The notes beneath the pieces are model-generated. The model had not been told where the DNA came from, ran no database searches, and saw only the letters and a list, made by a program, of their open reading frames with translations. From positions 42,684 through 106,683 of the forward strand of contig LDJB01000005.1 in assembly GCA_001028815.1 (NCBI GenBank): a stretch of 64,000 nucleotides of DNA, written 5' to 3'. The translations under genes were made by a program, and so were the position numbers. This DNA comes from Peptococcaceae bacterium 1109. Its GTDB lineage: Bacteria; Bacillota; Limnochordia; Darwinibacteriales; Darwinibacteriaceae. Shown here in pieces: positions 7,897 to 16,713 of the stretch (positions are counted from its first letter, which is position 1; each line of letters starts with the position of its first letter).

Positions 7897-9345
7897 TTAA
7901 AATATGTCTGCAATAGTATCTTTTGATAGGGACTCGATGAACTCCTTCCCGTTTAGAGTTAACAAACGGTCCGTCACCGCTCGGGCATCAGCCAGGCTGG
8001 CACTTAAGAGAACTACTGCTAGGCCGTTTTGCTTAAGGAGATTGATCAGGCCCACAATGCATGCACTGAGCTGCATGTCAGCGTGGGCAAAGGGCTGCAT
8101 GATGAACACAACTTTTGGCTTGAAGAGCAGGATACGGAAGTAGACCAGGCTGTAAAGGGCGTTCATTTCCAGGCCCCACAGGTCAGGGGCATCCACCGCA
8201 TCCTCAGCAAGCTCTCTAAACTCATCCTGGATAAACTGGAGAATCTGCCGGCGGACTAGGCTGCGGCCTAGCTTTCGGTCTAGAAGAAAGGTAAGGTTCT
8301 CCATGTAGCTGTAGTCAAAGAACAGGCTCTTGGGCACAGGATCTTCGGGGATGTAGGCGATGCCCTGAAGGAGCAGGCTCTGCTTGCTAGGGAGAGGCAC
8401 AGTTTTCCCCTCAACGGAAAACTTACCTCTGAGCGGCTTGAGGTTGCCGGTGATCACATCCGCCAAGTCTTGAATGCCGCCCTTGGCAGGGTCGAGGATG
8501 GTAAGGCATTCGCCTCCCTGCACTGTAAAGCTGAGGCCCGCAAGGCTATTGGTCTTAAGGCCCTCACAGCGGAAAACTCCCTGGGAATCACCTTGGCTAG
8601 AGCTGGCTGGTTGGGTAGGGGGGGTGTAGGGGAGACGGTATGGATTGAGGAGATCAGGGGAAAAGTCCTTTTTTCGGACAACCCGGAGGGCCCTACCCTT
8701 TTCGAACAGGATAAGGCGTTCGCATACTGCAAAGAGCTCTTGGTGGTTCCCGGCGACGTACAGGAAGGCGATGCCTGCCTGGGCATAGTGTTTGAGGAGC
8801 CGTTGAAATGTGGCGAGCTCCTCTTGGGTCATCAAGTTGGCCAGGTCGTCTAAGACAATCAGCTGGGCGCCCCCTTGGACAGCCCGGATCAATTCCACAA
8901 CCGCCGTCTCAAAGAAACTCAGTTCAGAAGCATAGCGGTTCACGTCCATCTCAAGGCCTAGGCTTTGCAAGAGGCTGTTTACCTGTCTCAACAGGGACCG
9001 CTCTCGGACAATAAAACTCCTGTATGAGGTGCTTAACACCGAGATGTTGTCTGCAACTTTCAGGTCTCCAACGAGTTTGCTGTCCTTTTCAATGACGTAT
9101 ACAGGGTTTCTGGCCATACTACTGTGTTCGTAGTAGTTCACCAGCTCTCCGTTGAAGTACACTCGCCCGAAGTCGATGGGTACATTCTGAAGGATAAGCT
9201 CGATGAGCTCTTCTTTACCATGGTTATCTAAGGGGATCAGTCCGAGGATCTCCCCTTGAAAGATGTAGAAGTGGACGTTGTCCAGGTAGGTGATCCCGTC
9301 AATGATGCGGATCACGTTCTCAATTCGCAAGACCTCTTCTCGCAT
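7897..9345 (-). CDS. Degenerate tandem ABC ATPase-like protein (probable pseudoenzyme)
   Basis: A 482-residue protein with the layout of an RbsA-type double ATPase but worn catalytic motifs. Walker A of domain 1 reads LDNHGKEEL (S/T after GK replaced by E), the signature motif reads SFFETAVVELIRA and Walker B reads LIVLDDLAN (glutamate lost). In domain 2 the P-loop reads LDPAKGGIQDL and Walker B VVFIMQPFAH. The reading frame is intact across both domains, so it is maintained rather than decaying. It lies first in the operon of a working sugar transporter and close to a YesM/YesN system. It may be a non-hydrolysing partner or a regulatory sensor of the transporter. That role is inference. Confidence 0.75.
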   Translation of the reverse strand: MREEVLRIENVIRIIDGITYLDNVHFYIFQGEILGLIPLDNHGKEELIELILQNVPIDFGRVYFNGELVNYYEHSSMARNPVYVIEKDSKLVGDLKVADNISVLSTSYRSFIVRERSLLRQVNSLLQSLGLEMDVNRYASELSFFETAVVELIRAVQGGAQLIVLDDLANLMTQEELATFQRLLKHYAQAGIAFLYVAGNHQELFAVCERLILFEKGRALRVVRKKDFSPDLLNPYRLPYTPPTQPASSSQGDSQGVFRCEGLKTNSLAGLSFTVQGGECLTILDPAKGGIQDLADVITGNLKPLRGKFSVEGKTVPLPSKQSLLLQGIAYIPEDPVPKSLFFDYSYMENLTFLLDRKLGRSLVRRQILQFIQDEFRELAEDAVDAPDLWGLEMNALYSLVYFRILLFKPKVVFIMQPFAHADMQLSACIVGLINLLKQNGLAVVLLSASLADARAVTDRLLTLNGKEFIESLSKDTIADIF

Positions 9346-9501
9346 GAGCCTTCCATCCCTCAGTTAATCTAAAGAAAACTTCTTCTTGATGTGGGCATAA
9401 CCCTGTCTAGCAAACACCCGGGGCAGGTGAACTTTGGTAAGGCAGAGTATTTAGGGATTAGCGAGTATCCTTTACAAGAGCCTAAGAAGGAGGCTGGGTG
9501 A

Positions 9502-10506
9502 ATGAATGGTTACGATCGGTATATGGCGGTACTGCGAGGTGAGCCCTGTGATGTGCTTCCGCGGCTGCCCATCTTGATGGCCTTTGCCGCTAAGTATATC
9601 GGATCCAACTATGGGGAGTTTGCTGCAGATTACAAAGTGTTGGTGGAAGCAAACCTGAGATGCGTGGAGGACTTCGGCTTTGACCAGGTGAGCGCCATCT
9701 CCGATCCATACCGGGAAACCACCGGGTTTGGCGGGGAAGTGGAGTTTGTCCCAGATGGAGTCCCTCGCTTGCTTGCTCCGCCCCTTCAAAACACAAAGGA
9801 CCTCGGTACGCTAAAGCAGCCCGATCCCCATGTTTCCCCACGGATGCGGGATCGGGTGGAGGGGGTAGCTCACATGAGTGCAGCGGTAAAAGGGAAGTAC
9901 TCCATCTTAGGTTGGGTGGAGGGCCCCGCTGCCGAGGCGGCAGACTTGAGGGGCGTGGCCAACTTCCTCATGGATTTATATGATGACCCCGCCTTCTGCC
10001 ATGAGTTGATGGGCCTTTGTGTGGATGTAGGGATCGATTTTGCTAAAGCACAGCTGGAGGCAGGTGCAGATACAATCGGGATCGGCGATGCGATTGTAAG
10101 CCAGGTATCACCCAGCACCTATGAAGAACTGATATTCCCTTACGAAAAGCGCTTGGTGGACGGCATCCGGGGCTTGGGCGCGCTGGTGCGCCTCCACATC
10201 TGCGGGAACATCACCCATCTGCTGCCGAAGATTAAGGAGCTGGATGTGGACATTCTCGACCTAGACAGCCCCGTTGACCTCAAGGCAGCCCGGGAAGTGG
10301 TAGGCCCAGGGCAAGTGATCGTGACCAACCTTGATCCTGTCCGGGAAATCCAAAGTGGCACCCCGGAAACGATCACGGCTAAGGTTCAAGCACTTTACCA
10401 GGCCGTTGGCAACCCCTTGATGGTAGGCGCGGGGTGTGAAATTCCCCCCGCAACCCCCGCGGAAAACTTGAGAGCTCTGTGTACACCTGTTGCTTACTGC
10501 AAGTAG
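9502..10506 (+). CDS. Uroporphyrinogen-decarboxylase-family methyltransferase (MtaA/CmuA-like)
   Basis: A 334-residue TIM-barrel protein. The family's zinc-binding residues are seen in VRLHICGNITHLLP and AGCEIPPATP (His, Cys and a later Cys). MtaA/CmuA-type enzymes move methyl groups between corrinoid proteins and thiols; true UroD lacks this His-x-Cys site. No corrinoid protein is encoded nearby, so the methyl donor and acceptor are unknown. AGGAGG precedes the ATG. It is divergent from the sugar-transport operon and lies between that operon and its likely two-component regulator, suggesting co-regulation and a role with methylated or otherwise modified substrates. Confidence 0.82.
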   Translation: MNGYDRYMAVLRGEPCDVLPRLPILMAFAAKYIGSNYGEFAADYKVLVEANLRCVEDFGFDQVSAISDPYRETTGFGGEVEFVPDGVPRLLAPPLQNTKDLGTLKQPDPHVSPRMRDRVEGVAHMSAAVKGKYSILGWVEGPAAEAADLRGVANFLMDLYDDPAFCHELMGLCVDVGIDFAKAQLEAGADTIGIGDAIVSQVSPSTYEELIFPYEKRLVDGIRGLGALVRLHICGNITHLLPKIKELDVDILDLDSPVDLKAAREVVGPGQVIVTNLDPVREIQSGTPETITAKVQALYQAVGNPLMVGAGCEIPPATPAENLRALCTPVAYCK

Positions 10507-10512
10507 AAGAAG

Positions 10513-10547
10513 CGGGGAAAGGCCTTGGCAACCAGAACCTTTCCCCG
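10513..10547. terminator. Hairpin between convergent genes
   Basis: Arms CGGGGAAAGG and CCTTTCCCCG (10 bp) with a 15-base loop, lying between the stops of the UroD-like gene and the histidine kinase gene. The minus-strand exit is pyrimidine-rich (CTTCTTCTACTT); the plus-strand exit is not T-rich. Confidence 0.5.
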
Positions 10548-10565
10548 TCCTACGTTCCTATGTAT

Positions 10566-11570
10566 CTAGAAGATTAAAGGGAGAGTAAGCTCCACATCAG
10601 TCCCCACTCCAAGTTTGCTGTACAGGTATACACCGTACTCATCGCCAAACAACAGCTTAATCCGGTTGTTCACATTCAGGAGGGCAATCCCTCCTTTTTG
10701 CTTGTCTTCCCGCACGTAACCTAAAGAAGCGCCGCGCAGTTTGCTGTTGAGCTGGTGGACGTGGGCATCGTCCATGCCAACGCCGTTATCGGATACGGTA
10801 ATAAGCAGGCGCTCGGGCGTTGCCTGGAGGGTTATGGTCACCAACCCGTTGCCTAACTTGGGTTCGAGGCCGTGGAACACGGCGTTCTCCACGATGGGCT
10901 GGAGAGTGAGTTTAGGTACTTTAGCCTTGAGGACGTCCACATCCCCAGCCACCAGATTCTCCACTTCGAACGCAATCTTTTCCCCAAAGCGAAACCTTTG
11001 AATGGTGCAGTAGTTTTCCACATTGGCGATTTCCTCAGCTAAGGTTGTGAGTTTATCTACATTAGATATGGTGTAGCGAAAGAAAGTCTCAAGAGCCTCT
11101 GTCATGGCCGCGATGCTTTCCACACCCTCAACTAGGGCCTCACTGCGGATCCCTTCCAGTGTGTTGTACAAGAAATGGGGGTTAATTTGGTTCTGGAGAG
11201 CGAGGTACTCTGCGTGTTTTCTGGCCCCTTCGATCATATCCTTGGTGTCGATCATCTCTTTCAGCTTCTGCATCAATAGGGACGTTTCCCGGTTAAAGTG
11301 GACCCGTACATCAAAGACTCCCTTCAGGATGTAGCCCTCAGTAAATAGGCGGAAAACCTTGTTCGTCTCTTTGTAGGGAATGTAAATCCACCAGTAGGAA
11401 AGATAGGCAAGCAGCCCCATGATGGCAGCAGTAACTAGAAGGTAGGGGTAAGACTTACTGGGGGCGGAGGTTAGCAAAATGAAGGCAAAGGAGGCGAACA
11501 GCAGCAGGGCTAAAAGAAAGCACAGGATCAAGATGCGGTCCATGAGGTATACAGTCTTCTTTGCGCGCAT
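10566..11570 (-). CDS. Sensor histidine kinase, YesM family
   Basis: About 334 residues: two N-terminal membrane helices with almost no extracytoplasmic loop, a short linker, then a His_kinase/HATPase pair. The phosphorylated histidine lies in LQNQINPHFLYNTLEGI, and the G1 box is ISVSDNGVGMDD. YesM kinases phosphorylate YesN-type AraC regulators that control sugar uptake. The frame is open from a GTG at 11588 that overlaps the regulator's stop. The ATG at 11570 has AAGGGGG six bases ahead and is preferred. The small sensor region suggests sensing through the membrane or through a partner such as the ABC transporter. Confidence 0.88.
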   Translation of the reverse strand: MRAKKTVYLMDRILILCFLLALLLFASFAFILLTSAPSKSYPYLLVTAAIMGLLAYLSYWWIYIPYKETNKVFRLFTEGYILKGVFDVRVHFNRETSLLMQKLKEMIDTKDMIEGARKHAEYLALQNQINPHFLYNTLEGIRSEALVEGVESIAAMTEALETFFRYTISNVDKLTTLAEEIANVENYCTIQRFRFGEKIAFEVENLVAGDVDVLKAKVPKLTLQPIVENAVFHGLEPKLGNGLVTITLQATPERLLITVSDNGVGMDDAHVHQLNSKLRGASLGYVREDKQKGGIALLNVNNRIKLLFGDEYGVYLYSKLGVGTDVELTLPLIF

Positions 11571-11584
11571 ACTCATCCCCCTTG

Positions 11585-13195
11585 TCACGCGAAGATCCGG
11601 CGGTATTCGTTGGGCGAGAGGCCTGTGGAGCGGGCAAACAGCTTGCGGAAGTAACGCACATCGTTGTAGCCCACCATCAGGCAGATGTCTTGAATTTTAA
11701 GATCTGTTTCCTTGAGCAGTTCCTTAGCCTTTTCCATACGGACCCTGCTTAGGTACTCCACAAAGGATGTCCCTGTTTCTTTCTTGAAAAGCGTGCTGAA
11801 GTAGGAAGGGTTAAAGCCAAGGTACTCACCGAGATCTTCCAAAGTGATGTTCTCCATATAGTGCTCTTCAACGTAGCGCTTGGCCAGCGCGATTTTTTCC
11901 GCATGGCGCTTGGTTTCACCCTCGGCAATTCGGGTTAAGGAGGCAGTAATTCCCTTAATTAACTCGGCAAAGAGAAGGTCAAGGGAGTACGCATGGTCAA
12001 GGGCTTCTTCCCATGCAGCCCGCTCTGCCTCCCCATCTTCCAGGCGCACATTGTTGGTCCGGAGGATGATGTAGTAAGTGTTCACAATTTCCCGCACCAG
12101 GCTTTTCAGGGCGGAACCGCTCAGCCAGCTGTCTTCGGCGAGGCCCTTAAGGAGTTCTGCTTTTAGGTCGCGGATCGCTTTGCTCACCATGTCCACATGC
12201 AGGAGTTCAATGGCTTTAGTGAGTTTCTTGTACAGCTTCAGGAAGCGCTCATCATCGGTGATGGAGCGGGGAGTGTGCTCATCTTGGACAATAATCTGGC
12301 CTGCGCCCTGCAAGATTCGTTCGTCCACTGCGGCTTTGGCTGTATCCAAGGAAAGCTGCAGCTCACTTAAGCTGGGGACTTCGGCACCACAGCCGAAGGT
12401 CACCATGAAACCCAGGGGGGAAAGGGAAGTTTTAAATTCCATGAGGTTCTTCTGCAGCAGAGCCTTGATGGTACTACCTATCTTAGGATCATAGTTTACA
12501 AGTACATAGAAGTTGCCGTTTAGTTCAGCAATCTCCACCTCGTAAGCGGCGCTTTGCAGGCTCGAAGCGAGGACGGCCCCTTGCTGAGCTCCTATGCCTT
12601 TTGCCTTGGTAGGTTGCACGGGGTCAATTTGGATGATTATAATGCGGAAAGCCCCTTCGTGGAAGTGGAAGTAGTAACTCTGGTTCACCGCTTCCATCTC
12701 GGTGGCAAGAAGTTCGTCGGGGCCGAGGAGGATAAGATCTCTAAGGAAGGAAGCTCGGATCTTGGCTTCATCCTTGTGGATGTTGGCATATTCGTCTTCT
12801 AAAGCCCGCTGCCGTTCCCGGGCCTGCACTGCTTCCCGGGCGCGGGTGAGCGCGAGGGAGAGGTTATCCCTATTTATGGGCTTAGATAAATAGTCTTTGA
12901 CCCCAAAGGACATTGCCCTCTGGGCATAGGCAAACTCTTCGTAGCCGCTGATCAGGATAAACTCCAGGTCGGGATTATCCTGCGTTGCCTGTTCGATCAG
13001 CTCAAGGCCATCGAGGCCTGGCATGCGCACATCTGTGACGACAATCTGGGGATCCTGAGATTGGATCAGTTTGAGGGCATCCACGCCGTTGTGGGCAATG
13101 CCCACCACTTCCATGCCCAGCTCATCCCAGGGAGCTAGGTTTGCGATCAACTTGCAGATTCGGGGTTCGTCATCAACAATGATAACCTTAATCAT
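11585..13195 (-). CDS. Response regulator with AraC-type DNA-binding domain (YesN family)
   Basis: A 536-residue protein. The receiver domain occupies residues 1-120, with acidic pocket D8-D9 and phosphoacceptor D55 in VVTDVRMPGLDG. A long central region of low similarity follows, then two helix-turn-helix motifs in the last 100 residues (YMENITLEDLGEYLGFNPSY and IQDICLMVGYNDVRYFRKLF). It is the partner of the adjacent YesM-like kinase. YesN regulators usually activate neighbouring carbohydrate transport genes; the ABC operon at 4.2-9.3 kb is the obvious target. Confidence 0.92.
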   Translation of the reverse strand: MIKVIIVDDEPRICKLIANLAPWDELGMEVVGIAHNGVDALKLIQSQDPQIVVTDVRMPGLDGLELIEQATQDNPDLEFILISGYEEFAYAQRAMSFGVKDYLSKPINRDNLSLALTRAREAVQARERQRALEDEYANIHKDEAKIRASFLRDLILLGPDELLATEMEAVNQSYYFHFHEGAFRIIIIQIDPVQPTKAKGIGAQQGAVLASSLQSAAYEVEIAELNGNFYVLVNYDPKIGSTIKALLQKNLMEFKTSLSPLGFMVTFGCGAEVPSLSELQLSLDTAKAAVDERILQGAGQIIVQDEHTPRSITDDERFLKLYKKLTKAIELLHVDMVSKAIRDLKAELLKGLAEDSWLSGSALKSLVREIVNTYYIILRTNNVRLEDGEAERAAWEEALDHAYSLDLLFAELIKGITASLTRIAEGETKRHAEKIALAKRYVEEHYMENITLEDLGEYLGFNPSYFSTLFKKETGTSFVEYLSRVRMEKAKELLKETDLKIQDICLMVGYNDVRYFRKLFARSTGLSPNEYRRIFA

Positions 13196-13283
13196 CTGCG
13201 TTTCGGCACAGGCTCCCCGCTTGAGAGTGGGGATATAGCCGCTCCCTCCTTTCCGGTATGGGGGTGGGGACTGCTGCAGATTC

Positions 13284-14519
13284 CTACTGAGTCACTCTTG
13301 AGGCTGCTCGCCGCTGGGTCCCTCGCTCACTGACGTAGAGCCCGATGACCAGGGCCATGAGCAGCGCACCGAGATAGAATGGAGCGGTAAAGCTAAACCG
13401 CACCCCAATGGCGTAGCCTACAATCGGGCCCACCGCGGCTCCCAGATCGTAGAATGAGGTGTACTGGCTGATGCGGGCGTTGCGGTTCTCAGATATCCAG
13501 GCATTGTCGCTCACCGCCGCGTCGAGGAGCACTTCCAGGGCATTCCCCGCGATAAACAGGAGGCAAGCAGAGAGGACCGTCATGACCGGGTTCCTTGTCG
13601 CGGCAAATACAGACAATAGAATTACCATGGCATACACTAAAGCCAGAAACGGGCTTCTCCGCCCCATGCGGTCAATGATCTTTCCTGTTACCGGGGATAC
13701 CACAAGATTGCTAGCCCACCGCATGGCCAGGACAAGGCCGGAGATGGTGGCGATCCCCAATGTGACTGTGCCCAGTGTGGCCGAATCGCCGATCCGCTGT
13801 TGGAGGATGAGAGATAGGCTAGAGACAATGAGGCCAGAACCGACAAAACTGTTGGTGAACCCAGCGGCATTGCAGATTAAGGGTGAAAGTTCAGGCTTGT
13901 GCCGGGCTGGCCGTTCACCACTGGTTTTCCCTGTACGGGGAGCTTCAGCATGATGGCTGCTCTCCATGATTCTTCCCAGAGCAAACACCAAGAGGATTCC
14001 CACTGAGGAGAGGCCCGCAATCAGAGTTAGACCGGTTTTGTAACCCCACAAGTCTACGAAGAAGCTTCCTACTGAGGAAGTGAAGGCGCTTCCCAACCGG
14101 GTTAGTACGTGGAAGATGCCCATCCCGAACCCTAGGGCAGCGGTGGAGGCGTCCATAATGACCAGAAAGCCTCCCAAGCGAATATGTGACCAACACAGCC
14201 CCCAGACAAGGCGCGCGGCGAGGAAGACAAACAGTCCCCAAGCCCGTGAGTATATAAAGGTAGTGATGACGGACAAAACCATGGTCACCAAGAGGGGCCA
14301 GTATACGCCATAGCGGTTAAAGGAGCGGGCGGCCAAGGGGTTGGTTGCCAGCCGCACCCACCGGTTTATACTCAAGACCACGCCAACAGCTGCTAGGGGA
14401 ATGCCGAGCTCACTCGCGTAAAGGGGGAGGACGCTGTAAAGCAGTCCATCACCGAAAATCGAGAGGCCGGCTATTGCAGATACGAGGTATACAGCAGCAG
14501 TGGGATTCTTGTATTTCAA
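13284..14519 (-). CDS. Major facilitator superfamily transporter
   Basis: A 411-residue protein with about 12 hydrophobic segments and the MFS loop motif between helices 2 and 3 (RLATNPLAARSFNRYG), repeated in the second half (VVSPVTGKIIDRMGRRSPF). It starts at a TTG with AAGGAG eight bases upstream; no in-frame ATG fits better. Substrate unknown. Its place beside the YesN gene suggests uptake or efflux of a metabolite of the same sugar pathway, but it may be an independent unit. Confidence 0.85.
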   Translation of the reverse strand: MKYKNPTAAVYLVSAIAGLSIFGDGLLYSVLPLYASELGIPLAAVGVVLSINRWVRLATNPLAARSFNRYGVYWPLLVTMVLSVITTFIYSRAWGLFVFLAARLVWGLCWSHIRLGGFLVIMDASTAALGFGMGIFHVLTRLGSAFTSSVGSFFVDLWGYKTGLTLIAGLSSVGILLVFALGRIMESSHHAEAPRTGKTSGERPARHKPELSPLICNAAGFTNSFVGSGLIVSSLSLILQQRIGDSATLGTVTLGIATISGLVLAMRWASNLVVSPVTGKIIDRMGRRSPFLALVYAMVILLSVFAATRNPVMTVLSACLLFIAGNALEVLLDAAVSDNAWISENRNARISQYTSFYDLGAAVGPIVGYAIGVRFSFTAPFYLGALLMALVIGLYVSERGTQRRAASRVTQ

Positions 14520-14562
14520 ACCACATGCTCCTTCCTGGTGGCTTTGTGAGAGGCAAAAAGAA

Positions 14563-14587
14563 GGTCAGCTGGCATGGGGAGCTGACC
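14563..14587. repeat. 8-bp inverted repeat upstream of the MFS gene
   Basis: GGTCAGCT and AGCTGACC separated by nine bases, about 45-70 bp upstream of the MFS start. No T-run follows on either strand. Candidate operator; weakly supported. Confidence 0.35.
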
Positions 14588-14677
14588 AATAATTCCCCAC
14601 TTGTCCAGATAAATCCTGCATTGCCTGGTCCGTGGCGGTTTTGCAGGAACTGCGGTGAAGCGGGTCGGTATGCAAGT

Positions 14678-14711
14678 TAAGGGGAACCAGCCTGTGGGCT
14701 AGTTCCCCTTA
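14678..14711 (-). terminator. Terminator of the FapA/DUF342 gene
   Basis: A 15-bp stem (TAAGGGGAACCAGCC with one mismatch) and a 4-base loop, directly after the DUF342 stop codon. The A/T base of the stem supplies weak U pairing. Confidence 0.7.
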
Positions 14712-14715
14712 CTAA

Positions 14716-16536
14716 TTAATGAAACGTCCGAGCGACTATGGTACCGTCGTTGATGCGGAACTCAGCATTATACATTGTGGTGGTCACTTCATAGGGGATG
14801 GCTCCGATTTTCAGCTGGACTCCTGGATTCAGCACGGCAGCTCTGATAGTTCCCCCTTCGCCTACAGCAAGCCTAGTTACGCCCATGCTTCCGGTCCCCA
14901 CTGTTTGGGCTCGAATCGACGAGCGGGCATAATACTCTCCTGATCGGCATTCACCATACATTACCAAGTTGGAGCCAGCGGAAACTTGGCAGTTATAGGT
15001 TAGAGGCCCGCGAATGGTAATATCCCCTGAAGCTTCTAGCTGGGCATTTTGGCAGTAGCCCGCGATGATCTCTGCAGAGCTATCTACGAGGGCTTCGAAC
15101 CTGTCTTTAAGCTCCAACAGGCACGCCGCCGCTTGTTCTAGCTGAGCTCCGCTTTCCAAGTAGAGAGGGCCTGCTCCTATGAAGTATTGCCCCAAGGCCA
15201 AGGCCTTGCTGAGCCGTGTTTTCAGATCCTCATTGTCCTGCATGAGCTCCTTGTCAGCGTGCAAGCTCTTCAGGAACTCAGTGATACCGGCAAACAGCGA
15301 AGGCACATGGGGGAAGCGCTGCTCGAAGAGGCGCTTAATCAGCAATCCCACGTTGTCTTGGGCAAGGTACTGCCCTTTCTTGCTTTCTGTGACTTGGGAT
15401 ACTGCCGCCGCTGCTTTAAGCACATCTTTCCCTAAACGGCCCAGGACAGATGCTGCCTCATTGAGGCCGGGATGCATGAGGCCCGCCATGAGGTGGCCGC
15501 CGATGAGTTTTGCCCCAACGCGAATGTGGGAACCAGCCCGCACTTGAGCGTGGTAGACGTTCCCCTTAACATCTACGATCTCTCCAGATTCAACGGTCAT
15601 GGCTTCAGTCACATCTCCTAAGACCACCACGTCACCGGTAAATTTGATGTTGCCTGTAGCCATGTTCACATCTTGCTGGACAATGATCTGTTGGTTAACG
15701 GACAGCACGCCTTTGCGATAGACTGGCCTGCCTGCTATTTCTGCCACAGCGATGCGGCCGTTCTCAATGAGTTTTACACCTCGCCCAGCTTTGAATATCC
15801 CCATCTTTGGCCTGCGGGGCATTACCTCTTCGCCGTAGACGTTTCTTCCCGGAGTTCCTAGTTTGGGCGGATACCACCGGGCAAGGACATCACCAGGCTC
15901 AACAGAGGCAATCAGCATCCGTTCTCGGAAGTCTACACGCTCACGGTCATCCCGGGAAATAGGGCGCGTCATGAAATCACAGACAAGTTGAACCCGCCCG
16001 TCAATGGGGGGGCGGGGGGCAATACCCCGCGCGATCACATATTCCCCGTCTTTCAGCTCACTGCAGGCTTGCATGATTTCCTTGTAGTCCACTTGTCCGC
16101 TGAGGTTGTGTTCCCTGAGATATTTCAGGACTTCCACAGGATCGATAGGCTCCGGGGGAATCTCCTTCACGAGCTCGGCCTGAACAGTTAGTTTTCTAGT
16201 GTACTGCGCGTCCACCAGTTGATACTGTTTCCCCGGTCGAAAGGTGACGCTCAGAGTCACCGCCATTTTGTCGAGAGACACAGTGATCTCAAAGCGGCTT
16301 TCAGATGGTATTGATTCAGCCATGACTCTCAGGTCCTGGACGTCATCGATGACTGTCGGGCCCGCGATACGCTGATTCCCGTAGAAGATCTCCACGTTTT
16401 CACCTGGAATAATCACTGGCCATGGGCCAAACCCCTTGGGCTTAATCATGCGAACGCGGCCGTTAACAATCCCTAAGCGGCCTGGAGTATTCACCAACGG
16501 TACGTCAAACGCATTCGTGTTTATAATCCCTTCCAT
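14716..16536 (-). CDS. FapA/DUF342 family protein
   Basis: About 606 residues. The centre and C-terminus carry FapA (DUF342) features: DGRVQLVCDF, GTPGRNVYGEEV, and a right-handed beta-helix-like series of V/I-rich turns (GNIKFTGDVVVLGDVTEAMT, ASGDITIRGPL, GSNLVMYGECRSG). A helical hairpin (about residues 400-490) interrupts the beta-helix. FapA proteins are linked to polar flagellar assembly in Vibrio and are widespread and poorly understood in Firmicutes. A longer frame up to 16623 is rejected because it would overlap a riboswitch and its terminator; the ATG at 16536 starts past them. Expression is therefore probably controlled by c-di-GMP. It could act in envelope or motility change. Confidence 0.85.
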   Translation of the reverse strand: MEGIINTNAFDVPLVNTPGRLGIVNGRVRMIKPKGFGPWPVIIPGENVEIFYGNQRIAGPTVIDDVQDLRVMAESIPSESRFEITVSLDKMAVTLSVTFRPGKQYQLVDAQYTRKLTVQAELVKEIPPEPIDPVEVLKYLREHNLSGQVDYKEIMQACSELKDGEYVIARGIAPRPPIDGRVQLVCDFMTRPISRDDRERVDFRERMLIASVEPGDVLARWYPPKLGTPGRNVYGEEVMPRRPKMGIFKAGRGVKLIENGRIAVAEIAGRPVYRKGVLSVNQQIIVQQDVNMATGNIKFTGDVVVLGDVTEAMTVESGEIVDVKGNVYHAQVRAGSHIRVGAKLIGGHLMAGLMHPGLNEAASVLGRLGKDVLKAAAAVSQVTESKKGQYLAQDNVGLLIKRLFEQRFPHVPSLFAGITEFLKSLHADKELMQDNEDLKTRLSKALALGQYFIGAGPLYLESGAQLEQAAACLLELKDRFEALVDSSAEIIAGYCQNAQLEASGDITIRGPLTYNCQVSAGSNLVMYGECRSGEYYARSSIRAQTVGTGSMGVTRLAVGEGGTIRAAVLNPGVQLKIGAIPYEVTTTMYNAEFRINDGTIVARTFH

Positions 16537-16562
16537 TTCCCCGACCCCCAAAGAAGAATTCC

Positions 16563-16599
16563 AAAAAAAATCGCTCTCCAGCCACAGCTCGAAAGCGAT
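16563..16599 (-). terminator. Intrinsic terminator of the c-di-GMP riboswitch (expression platform)
   Basis: On the minus strand ATCGCTTTC pairs with GAGAGCGAT (one G-U) around a 12-base loop, followed by a run of T8. It lies immediately after the aptamer and about 27 bp before the DUF342 start, so ligand binding can decide read-through. I could not tell from inspection whether c-di-GMP turns the gene on or off. Confidence 0.85.
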
Positions 16600-16690
16600 C
16601 TGGTGCAGCTGGCTGGCATACACAGTTGTGTTTAGCCCCTATAGCTTTGCGTCCCGCAGTTTCCCGCGGTTTGCCAAAACTAGTCGTTCT
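16600..16690 (-). promoter_or_regulatory. Cyclic di-GMP-I riboswitch aptamer (GEMM-I)
   Basis: The minus strand holds the conserved GEMM-I core in order: GGCAAACC, a short GC-rich hairpin capped by GAAA, GGGACGCAAAGC, a second arm beginning GGGGCTAAA, then ATGCCAGCCAGCTG. The GAAA tetraloop/receptor pair and the bulged bases around GGGACGCAAAGC are diagnostic of class I c-di-GMP aptamers. It starts about 25 bp after the stop of the upstream EAL-domain gene, leaving little room for a separate promoter. The DUF342 gene is probably reached by read-through from that gene. Confidence 0.92.
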
Positions 16691-16713
16691 AGATTTGTCC
16701 TTGGTAAGTGGTA

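Noticed and set aside
16537-16623. N-terminal extension of the FapA/DUF342 frame up to 16623
   Set aside because: It would be translated from the riboswitch and terminator; the ATG at 16536 lies just past them.
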